Position numbers and translations under genes: made by a program. The notes beneath the pieces were generated by a model. It was not told where the DNA came from. It ran no database searches and saw only the letters and a program-made list of their open reading frames with translations. DNA of 64,000 nucleotides from Skeletonema tropicum (taxonomy: Eukaryota > Bacillariophyta > Thalassiosirophyceae > Thalassiosirales > Thalassiosiraceae): the NCBI GenBank assembly GCA_037178625.1, contig CM074143.1, positions 434,001 to 498,000 on the forward strand, read 5' to 3'. Below, piece by piece: positions 38,801 to 47,123 of this stretch. Numbering within the stretch: the stretch's first letter is position 1; each line of letters begins with the position of its first letter.

Positions 38801-40471
38801 TCAGTGGCACTGGTCTGAGAAGGGCTAGCAGCTGGCCCAGGTGTTCCCGCAGTGGGATTGGTAGGCGGAGAAGTTACCCCGCTGGTAGGTGTAGGTGCAG
38901 GAGTAGGCAGCTGGTTTGGATCCACAACACAACTGGTTGGGTCTACAACAACTTGATCTTGAGATGAGCAGCTACAATGATAAAAGTAGAAGGGAGGGTT
39001 GAATGAGTTTGCATGCACAGATATTGTACTGGCACCGAAAATTGTCGACGGACAAATATCAATATCGTCCAATTACCACTTACTCTTTGTAATACCATGG
39101 TTGAGCATTCTGATCTGCTTCATTGCTCTCAAAAAGTTGGTATCCCTTCAAAATGAAGTCTGGATCCTCGTTCTCCTGGCCATACGCATAACACAGTCCA
39201 ACATCGCAAGAGCAGGAAGTATGAATATCGACGAATGCATCTGCAGTGTTACTATTCGAGACACATTCCGACCATACCTTCCAGCTGGTAATGCCACTGT
39301 TGCTAGCTCCAGTGCAACCGCTGGGCCTTTCGACGTACCATCCATTGGGACATTTAGTTGAGTCGTTGTTGTAGTCAACAAGAAATTCATCCGCATTAGC
39401 AGTACAACCACCTGACGGTGTGATAGATACGTCCAATTTATTGGTGCTGCTGCTGCCGCAATCGCCAGTTAATGGTTGGATACAAATTGCATTCGATTTT
39501 TTGCCACCGTTAGATAAATCACACCGATTATTTGCATCGCATGTACCACACAAGCAGTCATCCCCAGCGGACGGACATTGAGGCTGAGGACCATTCCCAC
39601 CACCCGCACCCGTACTCGCACTGGTAGGCGCTGGTGTCACTGCATTTGTGGGGGCTGGAGTTGTTGAAGGTCAGCTGTCACCACAATACCAAACGCCCTT
39701 ACAAACTTTAGCTTCACATGAGCAGCATTCTGCGAGTACTGGGGTATTACTATTCGGATTCCCTTTGCATGCGTTGTCGTTTTCAGCTGTACAAAGATCG
39801 CCATTAAGCTTACAACCAGTCATTGCATTGCAGTTTAGTGGAGTTTGGAAAAAATCAGGAACAAACTTGTTTGAATCTGTTACTGGAACCGTAACGGGAA
39901 CCACCTCTACAGCGACAGGTACAGGAGTAGCCTTATGACTTTTACTCCCAACTATGGGAGGCACTTCGACACATTCATCTTCTAACATCATTTGAGCTGA
40001 AATCTTTTTATGATGCTGAACCTTCGATACAATCGCAATAGTCGACACAAAAGCAGCGATGATGATTGACAAGTAGACAAGTCTGCGCAAACTGAAACTG
40101 AAACCGTAGGAAGTTGGTGTGACATTTGCTTCAGCTTCGGACGCTTGAGATTCAAATTCAAACGAACTGAATATGTTTGCATCTCTGCCTACACCTTCAG
40201 CTTCAGACGCCGTTGACTTTGATGTCAAATAACGACCTAGAAAATTACTCAAGCGGGCTTCTACAGCCGTTGAAGAAGTAAATCCCCTTCCGTCTTCATC
40301 TCCGCCAACACCAAAGTTGTATGCTCTATTTTCATTGGCAGTAGCAGACGCTGTTGGCCCTGGTGTCAAGCTGACTTCTATAGCAGTTGCATCTTCTTCA
40401 GCTTCAGGATCGGCGCCTTCGAAATTGTTTCGTTTGGGGATTTCATCATCGACAGCGAACATGATTATCAA
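35876..40471 (-). CDS. type II membrane surface protein with amplified Cys-rich/PS exons (paralog A)
   Basis: Four exons: 40471-39084, 38971-37652, 37539-36220 and 36107-35876. Every intron has a GTAAGT donor, a TTGTAG acceptor and the same phase (split codon GA|C). Exon 1 encodes an acidic N-terminus, a membrane anchor (RRLVYLSIIIAAFVSTIAI), one VWYCGDS Cys module and one long Cys-rich domain. Exons 2 and 3 (440 codons each) encode the same sequence: a PS stalk of five EPSSEPSSNPSLSTSPS-type repeats plus the long Cys-rich domain. Exon 4 is a shortened copy, joined to former 3'-flank sequence and ending in CIRRRRRRQRYD, so the C-terminus looks truncated. As in paralog B, an in-frame TGA (39673-39671) occupies the Cys position after CGDS. 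Full product if read through: about 1420 residues. Confidence 0.7.
36107..38970 (-). repeat. 1432-bp tandem exon-intron units
   Basis: Sequence at 36216-37640 recurs at 37648-39072 with the same translation throughout and no difference noticed by eye. The Cys-rich half recurs again at 39080-39600. The shift is exactly 1432 bp each time. The unit comprises one whole exon plus one intron, so each duplication adds 440 codons without disturbing the frame. Confidence 0.95.
39671..39673 (-). other. in-frame TGA at a Cys position, paralog A
   Basis: Same position and context as the TGA of paralog B: it follows CGDS and precedes PSTTPAPTN, with the frame open downstream. Confidence 0.8.
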
Positions 40472-41430
40472 GAAGTTTGGAATTGTTCGTGCCTCACGAC
40501 AGTTTATGTCTTTTACTTATACTTATACTTATGTGACTGCAGTGTCAAGATTTTGAAACGAAATAAGTTAGTTCATGTTCATTAGCATTAGTAGAGGTTC
40601 GAGTATAAGTATAAACATCAAATTGGTATAATCGATGTGTCGATGCTGTATATATAGTTACATATAGTGTTGCACAATAGCACAAAATGTTCATGCATCT
40701 TTATCTTGTGCTGAATCTGCACAGCATTAGCATTGAGGACGGGATATTGAACAAATACGTACCTACTATCGAATGCTGTGAGTCGGAGTCGGAGTTGAGT
40801 TTAGATGGATCGGAGACAATCGCAACAGAGGTAGGCTTTCTCTGTGGGATCTTGAATGTTTTGAATGAAACGTATCACCTCTGTCAATGTATCAGCATTG
40901 TAATTGTAGTGAGACATATTGTGACGTGACGTGGCAAACAACCGACAAGAGAGTTGTGAGTTAGAAAGAATAGCAAGAAGGATGAACAAACACAACTACA
41001 ACTACACGACTCTCTACTTACATCCTTACTCCGCTGAATTGTGTGATGTTGTTGTGTGTATGAAAAAACGATCGAGCTCTCTTGTTGCCTGGCGGAGCGA
41101 GGAAATGTGTAAGTAAGTAGGTAACGTCATTTGTCATTTTTTGTCGTTTTGAGGGGCAGTACAAAAGACAGTTGAGGTGGTTCGCACAAACACGATCATT
41201 CAAATAAGAGCGGTCTCGAGAATTCTTAAATGGGGGTCATCCTCGATTGTACGGAGGAATCAAATGAAAATGAGTAGGGTCTCAACGAGATCGAAGGTCC
41301 TCCTTCCTTTCTCAGAAAACAGAGAACTTCTCAATGTTGCTATGTCTAAAATCGGGGGTTAAAGGGTTCGCGGAAAATTACGAGAAAGATGGACAGACCG
41401 CCGATTTTGAAATGCTCAAATTGAGTACTA
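40472..41430. other. intergenic, 5' flank of paralog A
   Basis: Shares blocks with the 5' flank of paralog B, including a GGTCATCCTC...ACGGAGGAATCA segment (41233 here, 35270 there). No gene was recognised. Confidence 0.45.
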
Positions 41431-41591
41431 TCCTAATTTATGGTGGTAACGAGACTAGTCTCGTTTTGGATTTTTCCTTAGTCTCGTTACCAAGGCCACC
41501 TCGAGAAACTAGTCTCGTTATTGAAAAGTGGTCTCGTTATTAAAAAATGGTCTCGTTATGGCTTAACCTATCTATCCTCCTACTTCCACAC

Positions 41592-42227
41592 CTACTGTAT
41601 CTGAAGCATCACTGCTGGTCCACACCTGTGTAGATTCCATTTTGATTCAGGGAGCGCTAGAAGAGGATGAGTAGAATCAGTTTTATTTCCCACCTCTGCT
41701 TCATCGGTCAAATCAATAAGATCCGATGAGTCATCATCAGACGATAACAACTCTTCGACGTCGGACCTCCTGGCACAGGCAGCACCGGGGTTGATACCGG
41801 CTGCTTTACGTTGCTCTGCCTCTTTCTTCCTCTGCTCTCTCAATTTCTGCGATTCCTCCTTAGTTCTCGTGACGACGAAGCCACCCTTTCTGAAAATTGA
41901 GTTACTCATCGAGTTGGGATTGGGCAAATTGGGGTTTGTCTTCGACTTCTTGGGTGGTGGAGGTTTCGACGATTCATCGACAAGATTGATCTCTTTCACA
42001 GTCTTCGTTGCATCATATTTTTCTTTTTTCAGATCTTCAAACACCTTCTCGGCGCCCATTCTCATGACTAGCTTCGAGTCATCAAACCAGGACATGAGGG
42101 TGTCGTCCGGCACAAGTTTGAGGTGCTCGACATGTGTTACTCCTAGTTTCTCAATCCCATTCGTTACTGCTTCATTAATTTCAAGCCCATGTTTAATAAA
42201 CCAATTCTTAACTTGAGTTGTGATCAT
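41592..42227 (-). CDS. hypothetical protein inside TIR element
   Basis: About 211 residues from the Met at 42227, preferred over the upstream Met at 42320 because the extra codons come from a GCAATGCGAT-type repeat. The N-terminal ~75 residues (TTQVKNWFIKHGLEINEAV ... DDTLMSWFDD) look like a small helical, SAM-like domain. A basic region (RKKEAEQRK) and an acidic tail with DLIDLTDE, which resembles a SUMO-interacting motif, follow. These features suggest a nuclear DNA- or protein-binding accessory factor of the transposon. Function not known. Confidence 0.45.
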   Translation of the reverse strand: MITTQVKNWFIKHGLEINEAVTNGIEKLGVTHVEHLKLVPDDTLMSWFDDSKLVMRMGAEKVFEDLKKEKYDATKTVKEINLVDESSKPPPPKKSKTNPNLPNPNSMSNSIFRKGGFVVTRTKEESQKLREQRKKEAEQRKAAGINPGAACARRSDVEELLSSDDDSSDLIDLTDEAEVGNKTDSTHPLLALPESKWNLHRCGPAVMLQIQ

Positions 42228-42949
42228 GGTGGCTAAATTATTCCTCCTTATTATTTTGATACTATTGTAAGTGAGCAATGCAATGCGATGCGATGCAATG
42301 CAATGCAACGCACGCGGCAACGTTTTCAGGCTGTGGGCTGCAACTCAGGTCACGTTGGGGCTGCAACTCAGGTCACGTTTCGATCACGTGATGCAACTCA
42401 GGTGAACGTAGGAATAGTACTAATCCAAGATCCTTTCGATCACATATTGTGAAATCCATTATGAACGTGACATCCCAGATCTTTTGCGCGTGCGTAGGTA
42501 AATACGGCTGGAGGGCATGGGGCGTGCCCCCAATGAGACAACTTGCCCGCCTGTAAAACTTCCCGCCGAGAGAGGCAATCTCGACTGTCGGCGCAATGAT
42601 GCAATATTACATCAACTTCACGACGCATAAATCGCCGCTGATGGTTGGTCAAATAGTAATCTGGAGTGCCCACAAGACCAAAATTTTATGCAGATTTCAA
42701 TTTTGCACTCCACGGGCTGGTAGATGCAACGGTCGCTTTCGTATTATTACATAGTTACGATGCTTATGATTTTGCACATTTTTCACCACCTCGCTTCACT
42801 ATCATCCACTTATAGTGCACAAATGCCATTCCATAGCAGTTTATCAATCAAATACTATCTAGAATGCGTCAACATATATTTATTTATGTGCAAATCAAAC
42901 AAATATTAATCAATAACAATCATCGTCATTTCCTTCTTGGTGGCATGCA

Positions 42950-44178
42950 CCCCGTACCATCCCAAGGGAAGTCTTCTTCGTACAACTCTTCAGGTACAGT
43001 GCAAGTGTCCCAAACTTTGACGTTGTTGTCTCTCATCGCTCTTCCATTAACGTCTCTTGTAATCACTAATTGATGATATTGCCTCCAAGCATCATCTGCA
43101 TACTCCCTACCACATTTCCTACATCACATCTTTGATTTCTTTCTTTTCCTTGGCTGGGGCACGGCAGTAGCAGGCTTGGGCTCATCTGCATCACCATCAT
43201 AGTGTGTTACAGTTATTTGCTAGTCCTCAGTATCAATTGCATCCGTAAAGGGCGCAACTGCCGGCATTTCAAGTTGACCAAACTCGGGAAGATACGTGAC
43301 AGCTGTAGCTCGATTGATGTGCTTATCGTGCAACACTGTGATAGCCGGAGTGTGAGGACGAAGAGTGGCTGCCTCTACCGCCCTCCTCTTCATAGATTTA
43401 TAGGCATTCTGAAGATGACTGGCTCTTTTGTACGTCAATGTTGGCTTGGAATGACCAAGAGTATCGACCCAGCTGTTCCAACTTGTAGCGAATTCAGACC
43501 ATCTTATTCCAGAGTAGTTATCGGCTTCATCTGTTCCTCCCTGGAAGTTACCGCCATTGTCTTTAAAGTATTCCCATTCGTCGTTTGAGCGCATTCTCTC
43601 TGTCGATCGATTTCTCCCAGTGAGTTTCGACAACCAACTCGAAGAAGTATATCGAGGGCAGCCTCCACTCCAGCATCAAGTCCATCATCGGAGAGATCAT
43701 CCGCAGCTGCTGCCGCCATTCTGTCGAGCTCATCATCTACATCGGAATCGTCACCAACCTGGCTTGGCGCTTGTGTGTTATTGATAATGCCAAAGGACTT
43801 ACAAGTGCACTGTAATGACTTCGATGATAAGTACCCTCTCCGGAACGTCGACGTCTCCGCCATGCATGTCATTTGTGGCCGGCGAGTTTTCTCCTCTTTT
43901 TTCTCCCCTTTTTTCGCCCCCAAATTTGTTGAAGCCCACAGCCTGAAAAAATTGCCACGCACGCAGATGCGATGAAATGCAGAAGTTTGCGCCGGCTCGG
44001 ACGGATGGCCGGGGCTGTTCTGTGTTGATCTTGTAAAGACTTTTCTCAAAAGGGAAAAACTTCTCACAAAAAAGATGCCAATCTCTAGTCTCGTTATGGC
44101 CCTTGCCGGACATGTCTCGTTATCAAAAGAGACCCGATCACTAGTCTCGTTTTCTCGAAGTGGTCTCGTTACCACCAT
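42950..44178 (-). pseudogene. broken ORFs of TIR element, possible DNA-binding or transposase remnant
   Basis: Coding character on the minus strand moves between frames. 44178-43504 contains an acidic Asp/Ala segment (DDELDRMAAAAADDLSDDGL) and then switches to the 43633-43220 frame, which is rich in Trp and basic residues (RWSEFATSWNSWVDTLGH, SHLQNAYKSMKRR). After a TAG at 43220 and a TGA, the same frame continues to 42937 with CRKCGREYADDAWRQYH, a C-x2-C candidate zinc site, and VWDTCTVPEELYEEDFPWDG. Two in-frame stops and at least one frame switch mark it as decayed. No DDE triad was identified. Confidence 0.45.
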
Positions 44179-44225
44179 AAATTAGGGTACCCATGGACAA
44201 TGGCTGGTGAGGAATTTCTTGATTC

Positions 44226-44501
44226 ATGATAAAATTTCGGGTATATATGCTTGCGTTAGAGAGGAAGGAGGAGCTACAAATAGCTATAGAGGAGCAGCAA
44301 GAGATGGGCTTAGAAGAGCTAGGAGAGGAGGATAAATACTTGATGGAAATCAATCTCGATGATCTCGAAACAACTTCTGGTGAATATCAGGCTTATTGGT
44401 ATTGACTGCTCTCCGTGAAAGCAGCACGGGATGCCTTCTTGATACGCCGCCAGCGGGCTCAGGCAGCACTTCGACGCGGTCGCAACAACCACGGCGGATA
44501 G
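44226..44501 (+). pseudogene. short coding remnant with internal TGA
   Basis: The frame from Met 44226 reads 59 residues rich in Glu/Leu/Gln (LERKEELQIAIEEQQEMGLE), meets TGA at 44403, and continues in the same frame with KAARDAFLIRRQRAQAALRR to TAG at 44499. The amphipathic, charged character on both sides of the stop suggests one former coding segment. Family unknown. Confidence 0.35.
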
Positions 44502-44582
44502 AGATGGGTATATGCTTATACTCTCGAGCAAATACTGTTATTTGTATATCTCGCCTGTATTCAGGCTTATTGACATTAACAT

Positions 44583-44748
44583 CAATATATCCCGGGCTCT
44601 ACAACGAGCTGTGGTAGGAGAGACAACCCTCTCCCGTGGTCCCGACTGCGACGCTGTTTGGTTCTGCCCTCGGCGTATGAAGGCTCCAATTGTTGGTTCA
44701 ATGATGTCTAGGTAGCGATAATGCAACATTTACCTAATTTCCTAAGTG
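44583..44748 (+). repeat. dispersed repeat, copy 2 of 2
   Basis: Aligns with about 5711-5870 on the same strand (shared GAGCTGTGGTAGGA, CCGACTG, GACGCTGTTTG, TACCTAATTT). Confidence 0.5.
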
Positions 44749-45029
44749 ATAAGTATGATATGAGATATTGAGATTCATTATGATATTACTCCTCATCTTT
44801 TGAGAGAGATAAAGTAGTACTATCGTAGATAGGCTGATTTCTGATAAGTAGGTATCTACAATTAGTGGTACACTGGTTTTATGTAAGTGCGCCATTTTCA
44901 AAAAATCAACAAAAAAATCACTCACTACAATACAGCAGAAGCAGAAGCAGTTGCCGTTGCTGCTTAATGCCAGTTAGTATTGTGCCTCTGCCCTGTGTAA
45001 CGTGAGCTACCAACACTCCAGACGACAGG

Positions 45030-45414
45030 ATGGCCACTGCACCAAGGAATGTTAACGCGTTGGATGATGTCGACGGTCCAGAGGATTTGGACAATTTCGT
45101 CAAGGAATTAATGGACAACATGGTACGTAATAATTTGACGTCATTTTTTGATTTGGTGGAACATTATTCTTGCTCTAACATTACGCTTGCACCGCTTCAA
45201 CACCTCGGTTTCAACATTCCAGCAAACTCGATTCAACCGTTTGAGCGATAATATTCTTGACAGAGTCGATACTATGGGCTCAAAAATCGATCAACTCGAA
45301 AAATCAATCAATGAATTGATCGACGAAGCTGGTATTGAGACATCCAACGTGGGAGCAAAGAAGGGAGATGCTGGTAAGAAGATTGGTGGAGATGTGGATA
45401 CTGCGGAACTCTGA
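45030..45414 (+). CDS. HSBP1: heat shock factor-binding protein 1
   Basis: Two exons, 45030-45122 and 45223-45414, joined across a 100-bp intron with donor GTACGT and acceptor TTCCAG in phase 0. The spliced product has ~94 residues. The core LDNFVKELMDNM-QTRFNRLSDNIL, continuing with RVDTMGSKIDQLEKSINEL and then IDEAGIE, is the HSBP1 coiled coil. Its heptad hydrophobics trimerise and interact with the trimerisation domain of heat-shock factor to damp the heat-shock response. Family length is about 75-100 residues. Unspliced frames on either side would be meaningless, which supports the intron. It converges with the VIT gene. Confidence 0.92.
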
Positions 45415-45766
45415 GAGAGGGGGGGGGGGCGTCAATGTCAGTGGGAGTTGACTTTTTGGTGGTTGGGTGAATGTCATTGGAAGGCGCACCCGCTGTGAAA
45501 AATCAACAATGATGGCATTCAAAAACATGTCACAATCACGTCCTGACAATAATAATGTGCAAAATTGGAATGATTGCAATAAACCGCACCATTTCAATGA
45601 TTAATTCATGAAGCAAAATATCCATTCATGGCCCTAGCTAGAGGCACAATAATTGATTCTACAACACACTATCACTCATTGTACTTTACTTTATCATGGT
45701 CCCGTCACCTCCATCATTGAGGTACATCTTTTCATCCATCTTCGACACCAGTCACCACAAATTATC
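45415..45766. other. intergenic between convergent HSBP1 and VIT genes
   Basis: 3' flanks only. A G-run of ten or so bases starts at 45420, just after the HSBP1 stop. No gene was recognised. Confidence 0.4.
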
Positions 45767-46813
45767 TTATCCTTCGTCACTCATCAAATTCTGGAATCCA
45801 ACGCCTATCCCATAGGCCACTCCACCACCTGCAGCTGTTATCAATAGATTCTCCATTGCTGCCAACCAGAGATTTCCTCTGGTTGCCCATGTTTTCACAG
45901 CTCCTACTAAAAACAGACCAATAGCAGTGGTAATACCAGAGGCAATAAGCCCTGTAATTGAATCTGTCACGCAAACAAAGGGGATAACAGAGGGGAGAGA
46001 TCCAACAAAGAATAGAGCGAGGCTAGAGCCACCAGCTACCAAAGGATTTCGCGTCTCGCCGTCTATGACGCCAAACTCTAATGCAATCATTATTTTGAGT
46101 AGAGCATCTGGATTGCTTCCATAGTATTCCGTCATTCTTTGTCTGAGCTTCCTGGCTTCTTTGGCAGACGATGTTACATTAGACGAATGAGCAGTGCTCT
46201 CTCCTACTTTGGCGTGGCATAAATGCGGCGAAGATCCTGGAATACCAATCAAACTAAACAAATTCGACAATTCTTTCATTTCCTCCTGATGATACTTTGC
46301 AATGTGTTCATGTTCAAGTTTGATCTCTCCCTTCATCACCTCATTCTGACTTTTGGTTGCCACGTATTCTCCTGCAAACATGGATATCGCTCCAGCTATG
46401 GCACCAGATATGGAAGTTAATAGTGTGGCCTCGACATTCATTCCACCGCCAACCACTCCTGCTACAAGTAAGAATGTGGATACAAGTCCATCGTTGACGC
46501 CCAAAACCATATCACGGTAATACTGTCTCGATTTGACCAGATGCTCGGTTTGGGCTTTGGCTGGGGATTGTGGTGAAGCAGATGTTGTGTCCTCGCCAGC
46601 AGCGGCAGCACCAGCTTCTTTTCTTATCTTGGCAAAGTCATCAGATCCAAAAGAGGCAGCAACATTGTCATGTTTTGCAACCGATTCCGCAGCAGCAGTA
46701 GCAAGCATCGCCGCATCCAAATCGTCTGATATCTCCATTGTTTCTGTGGGGGTTGGTGTATCAGAAAAGTCTAGACTTCCATAAGATGAATGACTCGAAG
46801 TAGATTTCTTCAT
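45767..46813 (-). CDS. vacuolar iron transporter, VIT/CCC1 family
   Basis: 348 residues. A ~95-residue Ser/Ala/Asp-rich cytosolic N-terminus precedes the VIT domain: YYRDMVLGVNDGLVSTFLLVAGVVGG (helix 1, with the family GVNDGLVS signature), ISGAIAGAISMFAGEYVATKSQ (helix 2), and a cytosolic Glu-rich metal-binding region (EVMKGEIKLEHEHIAKYHQEEMKEL). Three more helices follow, with the glycine-rich C-terminal AAGGGVAYGIGVGF. VIT/CCC1 proteins exchange Fe2+ (or Mn2+) for protons at the vacuole membrane, storing iron. The cytosolic loop after helix 2 carries an extra Ser/His-containing insertion. In diatoms such proteins are plausibly part of iron storage after pulsed iron supply (inference). Confidence 0.9.
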   Translation of the reverse strand: MKKSTSSHSSYGSLDFSDTPTPTETMEISDDLDAAMLATAAAESVAKHDNVAASFGSDDFAKIRKEAGAAAAGEDTTSASPQSPAKAQTEHLVKSRQYYRDMVLGVNDGLVSTFLLVAGVVGGGMNVEATLLTSISGAIAGAISMFAGEYVATKSQNEVMKGEIKLEHEHIAKYHQEEMKELSNLFSLIGIPGSSPHLCHAKVGESTAHSSNVTSSAKEARKLRQRMTEYYGSNPDALLKIMIALEFGVIDGETRNPLVAGGSSLALFFVGSLPSVIPFVCVTDSITGLIASGITTAIGLFLVGAVKTWATRGNLWLAAMENLLITAAGGGVAYGIGVGFQNLMSDEG

Positions 46814-47123
46814 GGCGTTGTTTTGCTGATTGTGTTCCCATTCCTATTATTTCCTGCGTTTTGTTGTGTTGCTCTGAGGTAAACAGCTGATGAGGTGGAG
46901 AGTGGAGCGAGAGTGGAGAGTGGACGAAAGAAAGCGAACTCAAAGTGTCAAATAATGTCATGGAATGTGTCACAATGGTACGATACGGTACTTACCTAAT
47001 CAGGCAAAAATTGAGGCGACGTGGAACAACAATCCTTGTCTTTGCTTCTTCTTTGAAATGGAAAAGTTGATTCTTTCCTCGATGTATTGAGAGACTATCT
47101 TAACTCTATCTTGTTACACACTA
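46814..47123. other. intergenic between VIT and TLDc genes
   Basis: 310 bp with the VIT promoter and the TLDc 3' end. No feature was recognised. Confidence 0.35.

Larger units (their letters stand above)
41431..44187. mobile_element. TIR DNA transposon with TA flanks and subterminal repeats, decayed
   Basis: The ends are inverted repeats of 25 bp with one mismatch (CCTAATTTATGGTGGTAACG inward from each side), and TA flanks both ends (41429-41430, 44188-44189), consistent with a TA target duplication. Repeated CTAGTCTCGTTA-type motifs, some as the palindrome CGAGACTAGTCTCG, fill the first and last ~120 bp and may be transposase-binding sites. Inside are minus-strand frames (41592-42227 and a broken one at 42950-44178) that match no transposase I recognise. 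TA insertion suggests the Tc1/mariner group, but no DDE catalytic block was seen. Confidence 0.7.

Noticed and set aside
37648..39072. Independent 474-aa genes starting MDDIDICPST (also 36216-37640)
   Set aside because: The first ~35 codons are intron sequence between a GTAAGT donor and a TTGTAG acceptor; the frames are internal exons of one gene.
41018..41362. Short frames in the 5' flank of paralog A
   Set aside because: They overlap on both strands, lack any motif, and the matching flank of paralog B does not preserve them.
42440..42673. 77-aa minus-strand ORF inside the TIR element
   Set aside because: No domain, no repeat support; it lies in non-coding sequence with GCTGCAACTCAGGTCACGTT repeats next to it.
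43504..44178. Intact 224-aa protein
   Set aside because: Its start lies in the terminal repeat and the frame switches before the conserved-looking part; treated as a transposon pseudogene.
33625..44405. Genome-wide reassignment of TGA to an amino acid
   Set aside because: In-frame TGA codons also occur at 44403 and in the decayed transposon ORF, but clear genes (copia pol, HSBP1) end with TGA, so it is a normal stop codon here; only the conserved TGA pair is kept as a finding.
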